This document shows, piece after piece, positions 34,744-46,892 of a stretch of 64,000 bases of DNA. The DNA is from Asterella californica. Lineage: Eukaryota; Streptophyta; Marchantiopsida; Marchantiales; Aytoniaceae. The position numbers were made by a program, and so were the translations under genes. The DNA is taken from NCBI GenBank assembly GCA_036924285.1, contig JAYKYS010000002.1:5828001-5892000 (forward strand), read 5' to 3'. Under the pieces are notes generated by a model. The model was not told where the DNA came from. It ran no database searches and was given only the letters and a program-made list of their open reading frames with translations. Position 1 is the first letter of the stretch, and every line of letters starts with the position of its first letter.

Positions 34744-35540
34744 GCGTCCATATCAAAGTAATCAGCTCTGAAGAAACCTAGAGATACTACTCAAGAGGAC
34801 TATATAAAAATCGACTATTTTCAAGAATATTCTTAACTTCAGTTGAATAATAATCAGTAAACTAACTTGCAAGCTTGTCAGTCTTATTACCAATCCTAGC
34901 CTTGGGAAAAGAATTAGCCAATAAATTACTATGCGCGTTTGGTTCTTAAGGGGTTTTCACATAAAATTGGACCAAAAGCCACTTAATTTAACGCCAAGGC
35001 AAATGAGGTCTCAAAAGTCGTTTCTCTATGTCTCTTATATAGATTCGCTACCAAATGATCCTTTGAATTATATAAAGTGAAAGTTTTTGTACTAAGGGCC
35101 ATAAACTATTACTTACATTATTAAACTGAAACTGTAGTTGATTTCACATGTTCATAATATCAAATGTCACATGTTGAAGCATAACATGTTCTGCTTGACC
35201 TCTACTAATCGGGTTTTATCCTAATTACAGAGATATGATAATCATAATCATATGATCTAAACCCATGTCATCTCAGCATCACATTGCCTTGTAGACTCGA
35301 GGAGTCCGAGCAGATCCTTGGAAATTATGAAAGCAGAACTAGACCAAAGGCTATATATGAGAAGTTCATATTTGAGGAAATGAAGATGGTCTTTGTTTTT
35401 GTAAAGACATCTTTAGTCACCATATGGTGGGAAGAGTCTGCAAAGATTCACACATGAATTCAGGTGAAAGAATAACACTACAAACACTCAAAAAGAGGAC
35501 ACAACTTTAATGGGGACGAGTAGTTTCTCAGTAGCAAGAA
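34744..35540. other. Gene-free DNA
   Basis: AT-rich; nothing recognisable. Confidence 0.45.
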
Positions 35541-35690
35541 CTGATATCAGTAAATAGTAATCGAAGTTCGATTACTATGTACTTATAGTAATCGAGGTCG
35601 ATTATTATTATGATTTTAGCAACCGAAGTCGATTATTATATTCTTTTGATTTCTGTGTTACAATATAGAAATCAAAGTTAGATTACTCTA
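35541..35690. repeat. Cluster of consecutive short inverted repeats
   Basis: CTGATATCAG (35541-35550) is a palindrome. A perfect 12-bp hairpin with one loop base follows (35554-35565 with 35567-35578, core TAATCGAA). Next come a 7-bp hairpin (35589-35595 with 35598-35604), a degraded one near 35620, and a perfect 10-bp hairpin (35645-35654 with 35667-35676). The repeated core is TAATCGA/TCGATTA. Confidence 0.6.
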
Positions 35691-37754
35691 AAAAATCTAG
35701 TTTAAAAAAAAAACAAATATCCAGTAACTTGCTCATATCAGAAAACTAATATACTGATATCAGATACAAATTCTCCTGAGATCAACATATCAATTGTTGA
35801 TGATCGATGTTATTCACCCACTTATTCACCCATCAATTTTTATTTGATGACACTATCCATAACCATGTAATACTTGCTCATATCCTAATTCATAGAATTT
35901 ACTTACTCACACCACTCTCCTTAGTAGCAGCTGGAACATTTGTAATCTTCATACATTTACAAATCAGTGTTTTTTTCTTTAAAGTGAAATAGGTGATGGA
36001 TGGATAATAAACATGAATTTTGAGACTGATCAAGGTTCAAACACAAACAACACTCGATGTGACAAGATGTTCACTCGTTCCCAAGAGTCTTAGTTCACCA
36101 CCAAGTCTTAGTTCGTCTGTTTATGCACGTTGAGTCAAGATTTAGATGATTAAATTCCAAATGTAAGACACTTGAGATTATGACTGCAACATTGTTTTCA
36201 GATCTATTCTAGTATGAAATAGTTTCATAATAAGTTTTTTCTGAGATTATAATTGCAACCTTTTTTTTCAGATTTGTTTCTAGTCTGATGCAGTTTCTTA
36301 TAGAGTTTTTCAATCGAATGTCTTACTCTTGAAACACAGAAGGAGGCATTTTGGTTCTTAAACTGTTCTTCAGGAAGTAAACCCCACCCGCCATGCAAGG
36401 AATCTTGACCTTTGATATGATCAATTTTTACCGAGTTCTGGACAGTGTGATCAAGTAAAAATCTAGACTATGATGAAGTAAAAATCTAGACTGTAGTTTC
36501 AACTTCTTATGGTTGATTATTTTCAATATATATGAATTTTAGAAAATAAAATTATTTTTATTAGTTTTAAAGTACAAAGTTTAATATCATTTTAAATATT
36601 TACTTTCTCTATCTTCGGAAGGAGAAAAGAATAATGGGTGAAATTTTTCAAGTTACCTTAGTGAGATTTTCCAGAGGGGAGTCCAGCACCCGTTGAGCTC
36701 ACGAAGGCTCCCTGTATTTGGTCATGCAAAAGGTACAGTATGGCCTGGGTTTTAGGGAATCCAGCTAAGAGGAGGCCATCTGGGTATGCTTTTTAGAGCA
36801 TTGTTTCACGTGGTTACATGAGGAGAGCTTGTGTACTGCATCATCATACCCCTTCTTCTGTTCCGAGCGCTTCATGCTCTGATGCATGTGGACTACGTGG
36901 CACGCCATCCCTCCCTCTGAACTCGGTGGGAACTTTGAGACCGACGGACTTGCAGATCTCCGTTCGACAGCAGGATACGGTACTGTAGTTAGTTAATTAC
37001 AAACCCTCAGTATCTTCGTGCCGGCGCAAGCATTCAAATTTTACCTTACTACTGTAAAGGAAGCATTCATGCCTACCATGTGAGAGCTTTCCCATTATAT
37101 TCTGCTCTTGTCTCCGTGAATTAATTAAACTTTTCAATTCATTATCCATGAGGAGGAACTTTTCAACTTTTCGTGGGTTAAGAGACGGTGCAATGCTGAG
37201 TTGTAAGTTAACAGATCCAGTCTCAACTGGTTAAAACCTACAAGTAAGATAGTCCTTACTGTACGGTCGGCTACTTGAGAACTTCTTACTAACTGTACTC
37301 CAGTTGAAAAGGCGTTGTACAAGTAAGCTAGATCATGGTGGGTACGTTCTAATTCAACTCGGGAAAGTATCCCCGGCACTAATTCTCCTCCATTACGGGG
37401 TTAGGGATGAACGGTACATTTTTCGCTCTTGTCGTCTGTTGTCACTGCAACGGAATTCAATTCGCGATCGATTGTTTACTAATTCTTAAACACGTTGGAC
37501 TAGAATGTTAATAGGGAGTGTGAAAACAAAAAAAATTATTTTCTAATTACCAGAAGAAAAATGGGCGTAGTTTTTCCAAGGCGAGTTTTGTCTAGAGTCA
37601 AGTATTACTCAAGGGGTGTTTTTGAATCTCTCTAAGTTATTTATTTTTTGATTTTTTGATTTTTTGATAATTTTCAAAGTTTTGACTTTACTTACTATTG
37701 AAATTCACGTAAATTTTATGAATTTCAATCATAAAATTTAGAAAAAATATGAGT
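35691..37754. other. Gene-free DNA
   Basis: Only short frames (35807-35992 +, 37134-37379 -, 37304-37489 +) without recognisable domains. No other structure is seen. Confidence 0.45.
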
Positions 37755-38065
37755 TAGAGCCAGCCGTAGCGGTTTCTGTGATGGTTCCCGTAGGTAGCCA
37801 TAGAAAACGTCCACGACTTCTTAGCCGCAGTCGTAACACTTTCTCGCAACAGACTAATATTTCCCAAAAGTTCTTGCTTCGACACGCCCAAATAGGGAGA
37901 GAAGGAACCATTTTAAGGTACTGAGCACCCTAAGACAGCGACCTACGGCCGCAGACAAGCGCTAGAACAGAAATAAATAAACTCGAGATTCGAACCTGCG
38001 ACCTAAAGTCCCTTCTTTGGAAGGTTAACCATTGCAATACGACCATTGGATAAAGATTCGTGACA
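37755..38065 (-). mobile_element. tRNA-derived SINE-like sequence
   Basis: Read on the minus strand, a tRNA-like head shows an A-box-like TGGTCGTATTGCAATGG (38045-38029) and, about 35 bases on, a good B box GGTTCGAATCT (37996-37986), with TGGTTAACC between as in a D-loop. No intact cloverleaf is formed, and an unrelated body of about 230 bp follows, ending in an A/T-rich tail. That is the layout of a pol III-transcribed SINE. A true tRNA gene is unlikely because the acceptor stem does not pair. Confidence 0.45.
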
Positions 38066-38485
38066 AAATCTTTTAATAACTTGATAGTCGCGCGCTTCTG
38101 CTCGATTCGTCACATCTCTACCCGGCGTCGATGACACCTCTGAATGGAAGAGGATTAGTGTCAAACGAAAGTAATGGCTTCGGAGGGATCCAGTAAGTTC
38201 AGATCTACAGTATCTTTCTCCTTTTGTTCTTAGCTCCCCGTCTATATGATAATTGTGACGGTGCGTTTTTCTTCTTCATGTGGAAAAAAGTGGAAAAGTG
38301 AGAAGGAAAAGCCCATCGTGCGTAAAGATAACTGAATAGTTATGAAACTGTTACGGACATCGTGTCTGTCCGAGCAGTGGATCCGAAATTCAAACCTGGG
38401 AGTTACGTATCAAGGTCAACCAGCACGAAAGGAGTGTACTGTACTGTACCGGTAATGTTTGCATCCATACATGTGGATGGTCTGC
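38066..38485. other. Spacer with a second tRNA-like antisense fragment
   Basis: On the minus strand at about 38410-38360, 'ctcccaggtttgaatttcgg' resembles a tRNA T-arm/B box. It could be another SINE remnant. No gene. Confidence 0.3.
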
Positions 38486-38507
38486 CATGCCATGCCATGC
38501 CATGCCA
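38486..38507. repeat. TGCCA microsatellite
   Basis: About four to five direct copies of the pentamer TGCCA. Confidence 0.7.
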
Positions 38508-40639
38508 GTGACTGTGTATAACAATGAGCAAGAAGACATGCAGGCCGAAGTATATCCTTCCAGTTTTTTCGTGTATTTCACATCAGCTTTCTATCTTGAG
38601 CTCACCAGCACCAGGGCTCAGATTACTCTCCGAATTTCATCTGCCGGTCACTTTACCCCTACAACGACAACAACATTCACTAGGCTGAACATTCTGGATA
38701 AGCATTTGAACAGTACCGGTTCACACTCCAGAGTCCAGGCCTGACTTTGTCACAAGCTTATCATTCCCTGTCTGTCTGTCCCTATTCAGCAACCATATCC
38801 AAAAGGCATGCTCTTTTCTGAGCAGTCCTTCTTCACTGGTTAGCTCATTATTATGTATTTATGTAACAACTGTTTTCTCTTTCTTTTGTTTTTGTTTTTT
38901 CCGTATCCCAAGTCAAGTACTTTGAGTAAGGTGAGATATCTGTCCTTTATCAGGTCTCATCTTTACACCTCTAGCTCTCTTTATTATTGGACGTGACAAA
39001 GTGGACAGCATGGGGCACCAACAACTCATCATCTCCAGATTTTCAAGCATACCAAGTAATTCCCAAAGAGGTAGAAGAGAATGTCACCTGTTTGATTTGG
39101 TGGAGAGTGGGTTGATCAGATAAGATATTGTGTCTTGGGGAAATTTGATTCAAGTGGTCATGGTCAATGGATAATAATGAATTTCCTAGTTAGTTAAGGT
39201 ATGCATATGTCACACCTCAGTTTGTTATAATTTTTTAAATTTTAAATTTCTTTTTATTAAATTTTGATAAAGTTTACCTTTATGTAGTAAGAAAAATGAG
39301 AGAAATGATAAAAGTAGAACTAAACATCATTTATTTATGACGATCAGTCAAACACACCAGTGAGAGGAATATTTGTTCTGAGGTTTTTATTTATTTTTTT
39401 ATTCTAGATAAATATGTTTCTCCCTAGACAGTGAAATAAAGAATCAGAAAGAAGTCCAAAGTCGAAAGAGAGAAATTAGGAGCTGTTGACTATAGAGAAG
39501 AGTACATAGTCAGCCAAGACCACAATTGGAACATAGTTAGTTCACGGACAGTCGAGGTGACTGTAGTTAAAACCTTCAGAGGTTACAAAAAGGAAGAGTT
39601 ATCAAGTAAGTAGTTACTAAGTAGGTAGAACTACCAACTTGGTATTTCAGATCACTTGCGAGCGAGAAGGTGAAGTTCACTCACCGGCGGAAGGAAGCAT
39701 GAAGGCTAACCGACTTGGCTAGTAATTAACTACTTGGGAGATAGTAAGACTACTTACTGGGTTATTGATACCTCTGCCAGTGGGCAGTAGTTAGAAAGTG
39801 GATAATTACAAGTTGGTAAGGAGGTTAGCAAGAGGATCGAGAGAGATATAATGCAACTAGAGGAGGTTATAACCCCTCTAGCTGAATACATATGGAGCAT
39901 GTGAGTCTTACCAGAAGTGGGTGAAGGAGGAGGAGAGAGCCAAGAGAATTTTGTTACTTATAGAAGGAGGAAGAGCTTGTTATAAGCTCATTCGATAATT
40001 TTGAGGAGAGAGTAAGTAGCAGAGGAACCATATGAGATGGCAGGAGTGTTTTGTAGATTCGAAGGAAAAACTGAGAAGAAGAACATTAGCACAATTTCCA
40101 AGGAGTTTGAATACTCTTAGGGAAGCAGTTGGAGTAGGAGTGGGAGTGAGGTGGAAATCACATGAGGTGGTCTGGTCATTTTGCAGGTTCAAAAGGAATA
40201 TAGAGTAACAGAAGAAGTGTGAGGAGTGGTAATACTTCAGTTACGTGTTGCACTTCAACTCCGACACTTGAGTCTAGTAGGTCTAGAAGTTAGCTCAATA
40301 TTATTTCTAGTCTTTTATGCATATGTTTGACATCTTTGCATATGAGGTTAACACTATTATGTTATATATTTTGAGTCTTAGTAGGTTGATAGTATGTTTT
40401 TTTATCTTGTTCAAGCATTCGTACGCTTGTGCAAGTGACTTCATACTTATGTATGATGTTCAAGATACATAACTTAGGTTTACTGTGTTGATAGAGATAA
40501 GCTCATGAGTTGTACTTACATGTCGCCTATGCATGCTTTCTAGCTTGTTTAAGTTATATTTTACGGTTACGTGTCATTTTACATGTCTTCGCAGGTAGTT
40601 TAAGATTTACGCTGACACTTTAGAGGCTTGACGTGGTAA
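38508..40639. other. Gene-free DNA
   Basis: No supported coding region. The left end of the Gypsy-3a LTR may lie in the last part of this stretch, since family LTRs are about 2 kb, but I cannot see a boundary. Confidence 0.4.
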
Positions 40640-41675
40640 CCTATGTGTGAAATTATGTTACCATGTGGATTGGGGCACAAATGGACAACGAAGTGGAGTT
40701 ATGAACTCCCATTGGTCCATTTTTGTTCTTTGTGAAACTCTAAACTTAGAAGCAGAGGTCTTAAGGAGAGTTCAAGCTTTTGGTAGAGACATGGAGAAAT
40801 CTGAGAACACAAGGTGATAGAGCTCGTCGTGCCAGTCACTGTCAATGAAAGTTTTGATCGATTTGGAGCAATAAAGAAGGAGTTATGTCAAATTGAAATT
40901 CGGATTGGGTCGGAATTGCATCACTTTTGATGATTTTGGGGGTTTTGGTGTCAATTGCAGCAGAACTGAGATAATGCTTCAAACCTTCGTAGTTGTGTGT
41001 TCACTGTCAGCAGGGCTACGACTACCCAAAAAGTTTCATGTCATTTGAGTAAGTGAGTAATTCAAGGCGACCGCTGAAGCAGAGGGGGTCTGAAAAGCTC
41101 TCAATCTAGAGCAGCAACTTCAGAGCTCGAGATCTGGAGAACATTGTACAACCAGTAGGTCAAATTTCACAAGGATGTTCAGCGTGCTGTAGACTGCAAA
41201 TCCTGTAAGAATCATCGAAAGTTATCGAGCCAATTCTCTGTTCTAGGTCAAAATAGCTATTTGGGTATCAGAAATTACCATAATATTTTTACTCAGAACG
41301 TTTTTGCTCATATCTTAGTGCTCAGATTTGATCTCAAGTTGAAAGTTTGTATGTGTGTTTTTGTAGGACCTCATTTACATGTAGGAGAAGTTTTTGAAGT
41401 CTAAACCATCATATGTTTTCTATTCTTAAGTGTTAAAGTTCACCATCAGATCTTATTACTGCTAGTTAGTCTTGATTTTCACTTTTTGAATATATCAGAG
41501 GACCCAACAGACCTATGTGAGTGTTTTTAGTGCCACCTTATAACATGAAGCCCACCTCTTGATTAAGCTACCACAACCCGAAGCTCAGCACTTTCCTAGG
41601 TAGACATATCATATTTTTCAAGATCATATCACAGCTAGAAGGTTTCGTCCTTCCCAATAAATTCTCACCTCGACA
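40640..41675 (+). repeat. Probable diverged 5' LTR of Gypsy-3a (left boundary unresolved)
   Basis: It lies directly upstream of the PBS. The last 35 bases (to CTCGACA at 41669-41675) match the LTR ends of Gypsy-3b and Gypsy-3c ('tttcgtccttcccaataaattctcac...'). The remainder does not obviously match the other LTRs of the family, so the left limit is a guess. Confidence 0.45.
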
Positions 41676-41677
41676 TC

Positions 41678-41695
41678 TGGTACTTCCATTGAGAG
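41678..41695 (+). other. Gypsy-3a primer-binding site
   Basis: TGGTACTTCCATTGAGAG, two bases after the LTR end. It is a two-mismatch version of the TGGTGCTTCCACTGAGAG site seen in Gypsy-3b and Gypsy-3c. It starts with the TGG expected for a tRNA CCA end. Confidence 0.65.
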
Positions 41696-41744
41696 ATCTT
41701 GGGGTGATTGATCGCGGAGGTTGAGATTCTTATACAAAGAAGAG

Positions 41745-42921
41745 ATGGATCGCAAGAACGGAAGTGCTGCTACTACCTCTACGGTTGGAGCATCAACATC
41801 TACTGCTGCACCTTCAGCTGCACCTACGTCTTCTGCAGCGACATCTGCATCTGGTCTGGATACGGCTGAGATCTTGAAAATGCTTGCGGCCTTGGTCTAA
41901 CAACATCCGATCATTGGAAGGGGTGAGTTAAAATCCACCAAGGCTTTACAAGCGATTGTGAATAGGTGTGGAAGGTTTGAGGATAGAGATATTTCTAGAT
42001 ATCTGTGGGAGTATAGAAGAGAGATGGAATTGGTTAGAGTTACTGATGCTGAGATGATAACCAGTTTTGAGTTAGCTGTCATTCTTGAGTTGAGGGACCA
42101 AGTTAGGGATGTACAGAGAAGAAATCTGAGTATCTGGATGAGTTTTGTTCGAGCTCTTCGAGAGGAGTTTCTTGAAGAGGATTCAGAAAGAGTTACTGGG
42201 AGGACGTTTCTAGACTGGGTCGAGCAACAACCTGGTCGTATGATGAGCTTGAACGAGCTGTTGAGATAATTTAATCAGAGATACCGCAGCTCTCAATGCT
42301 TGAGCGCATAACCTTAGATGCTAAGAGAATAGAGCTTTTCCTGCAAGCTACCGATGATGCTACGGCAGATCGGTTATGCTTCATGTTAGCAGATCAATCG
42401 GCTGAAGGAGGAGTTACTATGGATTGGAGAAGAGTTGAGGACGTCGTGGCTGTTCTAACAAGACAGAGACGAGAGAGAGTGGCTGTAGAGGGACGACCGC
42501 TTGTGGAAGTGATCCCTCAATCTTATGCTGCTCCTCAAGTACAGTAGCCTCTGGCTCCTGCTCTCAGACTTGTTGGGACAAGGTGTCAACTGCGTTGATG
42601 ACACCGTTGGTAAATTCTGATGTGTATGCTGGGCATATCTTAGTCTCTTCTAGTCCTACGATGCTAGATAAGATTGCTGAGAAGAGTATTACTCAAGTTC
42701 CTTTTGAGATACTGAAGAGAGGAGCCGAGTCTATTCGTAAGATCATAGGGTGGAGAGATCCTGTAGATGCTACTTCTATCAAAGCATTCTTGGATGTGAA
42801 TAGACACGTTCACTGACAAGATGCATATGTGGAGGAAAAGAAGCGGAGAGAAGTCTCTGAACTTGATACTAGGGTTCTTGAGGAGACTGGAGATAGATAG
42901 AGAGTCACAAGGAGACGAACA
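41745..42921 (+). pseudogene. Gypsy-3a gag
   Basis: It begins MDRKNGS... after the PBS and then has a stop at 41898-41900. A frame at 41958-42269 encodes the Gag core (RCGRFEDRD..., ...RALREEFLEEDSERV...), which aligns with the Gag of Gypsy-3b and Gypsy-3c. Further pieces lie at 42296-42547 and 42583-42816 (...KRGAESIRKI..., ...DPVDATSIKAFL...). Compared with Gypsy-3b the zinc-knuckle region is deleted. The sequence stops matching after 'RVTRRR' and joins the pol fragment at about 42921. Confidence 0.75.
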
Positions 42922-45326
42922 GGGCGATGCATAAGGTATTAAGGGAGTTTGTGTCTGATGTTACCATTCCATTTCTAGATGATATTCCTATAAAGGGTTG
43001 CGCGGTTGAAGACAAGGATGAAGCGGTACTTGCGAATGGGTGTAGAAGGTTTGTTGCGGATCATATCAAGGATGTTGAACGTATCTTGACTCGCTTGGAG
43101 GAGGTACATCTCACCATGTCAGGAGCTAAGTCCAAGTTTGGTGTGTCTGAGATTTTAGTGGTTGGACATCTGTGTGGTGCTTTTGGAAGGCGACCAAACC
43201 CGAAGAAGGTTGAAGCCATAGCTAGGATGGCAGACTGTAAGAATATCACGGAGGTTCAACGCTTTCTAGGTGCTTGTGTATTTTATCGTTTGTCCATTCC
43301 TCATTATGCTCATGTTGCTGAGCCTTTGTATGCATTATTGAGGAAGGGTAGGAGGTTTGTGTGGATCTCAGTCCATCGAGAAGTTATGAATAGGCTAAAG
43401 GAGGCTCTACAGTCTCCGCCTGTTTTGAGAAGAGTAGACTACGGGTGTGGGAGACCTGTCATTATCACAGTAGATACTAGCCCAAAGACGATTGGCTGGG
43501 CGATAGGTCAAGATGATGCGGATGGATTGCGGCTTACCTCTAGGTTTGGAGCTAGGATCTTGACAGACAGGCAACGAGATTATCCTTAGGTGAAGCGTGA
43601 GTTGTGGGGGGCGGTGACATCGATGAATACAGACCGTGAGTTTTTTATTGGTGCTCATGTAGTCCTAGAAACAGATTGTCTACCTCTACTAGGTATGATA
43701 TCCAACTGTACCACGCCAGACATAGCAATGTTACGTTGGATTGCCTATATTAGAAGCTTGAACCCAGAGCTGAAGCATATAAAAGGAAAGGAGAATATGG
43801 TCGCAGATATGTTGTCAAGGACTCGATTTGTGGATGAGGATGTCATGATTTCAGAAGTTGAGGAAGAAGAGAGAAAGGATGCTCAGTGTCAGGTTAATCG
43901 ACGGGCTATAAACTTGGGGCCGTTGATGTTTAGAGAGGAGCTTTACACAGATAGACTTCGTGACATAGGGTATTATCTGAGCTTGTTGGAGAGGCAGGAG
44001 AGGTGGAGCAAAGTAGAGTTCAGAGAGATAAGGAAACAAGCTTACAACTATCTTCTGCATGATGGGTATCTTTGGAGACGACCACAGAGAAGAGATGGGA
44101 TGTTCATACGAGTAGTGGATGATCTGCAGACTAAGCAGCAACTAATGAAGGAGTTCCATGATACCTTATGGGCCGGACATCGAGGGATTTGGGCTACCTA
44201 TGTCAAGTTGAAGGAAAGGTATTGGTGGAAAGGTCTGTACCAGGATGTGATGAACTACGTCAGTTCCTGCTTGCATTGCCAGTTCTACTCAAAGATGCGG
44301 TATAGGGACGGTCTCGTGCCAACTTATCCGCCTTGCATTCACTTTCAGTGGGTTCTCGACTTGGTGGTGATGCCTCTGGGGTTATGGGGCATGCGATATT
44401 TGGTTTTGGCTCGTGAGGATCTCTCCAACTTTGTAGAAGGACGAGCTTTGAGAACGAAGACCACAGAGGGGATATGTAAGTTTGTTTTTGAAGATATTAT
44501 CTGTAGGTATGGGTCTATAGGAAGGCTACGGGCAGATAGGGGAGAACTACGAGGGACGGAAGCGAGAGAGTTTTTTGCTCGATATGGTGTGAAGCTCAAG
44601 CTTACTACTGCGATGAATCCAGAGGAGATTGGCAAGAATGAGCGAGGACATCCATCGATAGTTCAGGCTTTGGTGAAGACGTGTGATGATAAGCATAGAG
44701 AGTGGCCTAGGTTACTCCCTTTTGCTTTATGGGCGGATAGAACAACTCATTGTTCTACTACAAGGTACATGCCTGTTGAGTTAATGCTAGGACAAAAACC
44801 GATGATGCCAGCAGAAGAAGACTTTCCTACATGGGCTATCTTGCCATGAGAGGACAATGTGGACCGTGTGCAGCTTCTCTCACTATGAATCAGACAGCTA
44901 GAATGTAGAGATGAGGATCTCGCCGAAGCGCAGCGACGGCTGAAGGCGGCTCGACTTGGGAACAAGGAGAGGTTTGATAAGACTCATAGACTTCGACCAA
45001 AACTGATACAAGTTGGAGACTGGGTGTTGGTATACGACAACACATTGGAGAACCAACACTCTACAATTCGAAAGTTTTCGAGAAGGTGGTTTGACCCGTA
45101 CCTTGTCTCTGATGTACATCAGAATGCTACTTATTCCTTGCAAGAGCTAGATGGCACGCCTTTAAGGCTTCCAGTTGCTGGGAAACGAGTGAAGTTATTC
45201 AAGAAGAGAGGGGAGACTGTGGAGCTAGCTGAGTTCTTAGGTTCAGAGCAGACAGGAGCAAATGAAGACCTTTCCGAGACGGTCGAAGAGAGCGAAGACG
45301 ATTTGGAGGACCACGAGGATCGATGA
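42922..45326 (+). pseudogene. Gypsy-3a pol: second half of RT, RNase H, integrase
   Basis: The fragment 42927-43589 starts within RT just before its catalytic FLDD motif (PFLDDIPIKG) and includes the RT thumb and RNase H start (ITVDTS). After a stop, 43590-44849 carries the rest of RNase H (LETD..., KGKENMVADMLSR), the integrase HHCC finger (H..H in EFHDTLWAGH, CLHC) and a core with D (VLDLV), D (RADRGE) and E (KNERGH). The frame at 45024-45326 gives the integrase C-terminal domain. The integrase belongs to a non-chromodomain Gypsy type. Stops and shifts make it inactive. Confidence 0.75.
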
Positions 45327-45384
45327 CGGATTGGCACATACCAGAGGATGTGCAGGTTTGGAGGGGGTGAATGTCGTATTGTAC

Positions 45385-46892
45385 TCTCCACAGCCAGCTG
45401 GAACTGATCATAACCAGAATATAGATCTCTTATCGAATAGATAGCTCTCCTTGCAAATGCCTCTGCTACCTCTTCAATCACAGGACCCGTCCCAACGTTG
45501 CGAATGATTACGTTATTCGCAGGCTGTAGGTCTTGAATAAAACGCAAAGCTCCTGACTTCTTGAGAACAGTGAACCACCTGCTAGAATATGACCCCATAG
45601 ACGGCTCAAGTATCCCCATCTGTACCTTCTCTTTCAACAACTCGATGAGTTTAGGCAACAAAGCACGAGGAACTGGGATCGGTTTCAGATCTCAAGACAC
45701 ATGAGAGATTGTGAATATAACCATAGGCGCTATAACCTTTGGGTCCACACAACCTATCTCCTCTGCTGAAAAAGAGAATGCTTTACCATGCTTCACTATC
45801 ATCTGCTCAAACACCATTTTCTCGATCTCAGTCAAGAAATCATCCCCTCCTATCTAGAGCTTCTTCAATGTCTCCTCAGTAAATTGGTGCTCTACTCGTC
45901 TATGATCACGCAATATAGGTTCAGTCCCCACTAACTGTACTTGCTGCTGGGAGTTAGCAGGTAGTTGAGCTGCTACCGGTCTTACCTTTCTCAGTACAGA
46001 TTTGTACTTCGCATGGACATCTGCTTCTTGAGGGAGTGCACACCAACAACTTGCTTCTCTCCCTTCATTATTCTGCATCGGATGAAGAAAGAACTGCACT
46101 TATGTAGCAATCTCCTCATATATGCGTCGAGAGTGGATAGGGATCACCGCCACACTATTTTTCTCTTCCATCAATCTACTCACATTGTCTAACCAACCAA
46201 CAACTGACTGTACAGACCTAAACTCTTCAAACAAGCCAGAAACCACTTCGTCTTCAGGTAGAGCTCCTACACGCCACAACTCTGATATCAGTTTCACCAT
46301 CCATCTTTTTGTATTTTCTTCCATATCTTTAACTCTTGTAAATCGGCTCCACCCATCTGCCTCAAACATCAGCAATCTCGATTGCCAACTCTGTACACCA
46401 CACCTGTCTCCAGACCTTTGTACATGTCTTGCTTCCAACTCTGACGGGACCTCAACAGTAGGTTCTACACCCCTGTCTTCCCGCTCTACAGGAGTGGATT
46501 GCGAAAACCCTTACATCTCTTCGTCTGAGAATCTCTAAGGGTTTGTCGGTTCCGCTCATGTCTTGAACGAACCGTCAAAAACTGTACTGAGTACTTGTCA
46601 CCAGGACTCCGAACTCTGGCATAATGAGACCCATCATTCATCACTTTTGTTTCCATTCGAACAGCGGTGATGTATGGTTGGCCCAATATGACACGGTAAG
46701 AGACAGACGACTGTACAAAGAAATGCTGATCAACCTCTACATCTCCAATCCTTACACGCATATTGAGACAAGCTCCGTATAACTCACCCTTTTGGTTATT
46801 TGCAGCTCGAAGCACCCAACCATGATTTCTTTTGATTGACCACTGTCCCTTCTCATACACCTCCTTGGAAATGATGTTGATCTCCGACCCGT
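45385..46892 (-). pseudogene. Gypsy-3b pol: second part of protease and first half of RT
   Basis: From 46892 downward the protease resumes with GSEINIISKEVY after the inserted LTR and continues (...YRVILGQPYI...) to about 46486. Linker frames at 46438-46100 and 46099-45854 follow, including the conserved YKSVLRKVRPVA segment. The RT fragment 45661-45385 reads LKEKVQMGILEPS, RFIQDLQPAN, and SIRDLYSGYDQFQLAVES. It breaks off there, about 30 residues before the point where the RT of Gypsy-3a begins. Several frameshifts are present. Confidence 0.75.

Larger units (their letters stand above)
41676..45384 (+). mobile_element. Gypsy-3a: decayed plus-strand Gypsy half-element
   Basis: PBS, gag, then an abrupt join into the second half of RT, RNase H, integrase, a polypurine tract (GGAGGGGGTGA, 45360-45370) and only the first 13 bases of an LTR (TGTCGTATTGTAC, 45372-45384). 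Protease and the first half of RT are absent. Many frameshifts and stops. At 45383-45385 it runs straight into the reverse-oriented RT of Gypsy-3b. Confidence 0.8.

Noticed and set aside
37960..38065. A functional tRNA gene
   Set aside because: A B box and partial D-loop are present but the acceptor and anticodon stems do not pair, which fits a SINE head better.
40640..41675. Host gene upstream of Gypsy-3a
   Set aside because: No open frame; position and terminal match identify it as an LTR region, though a diverged one.
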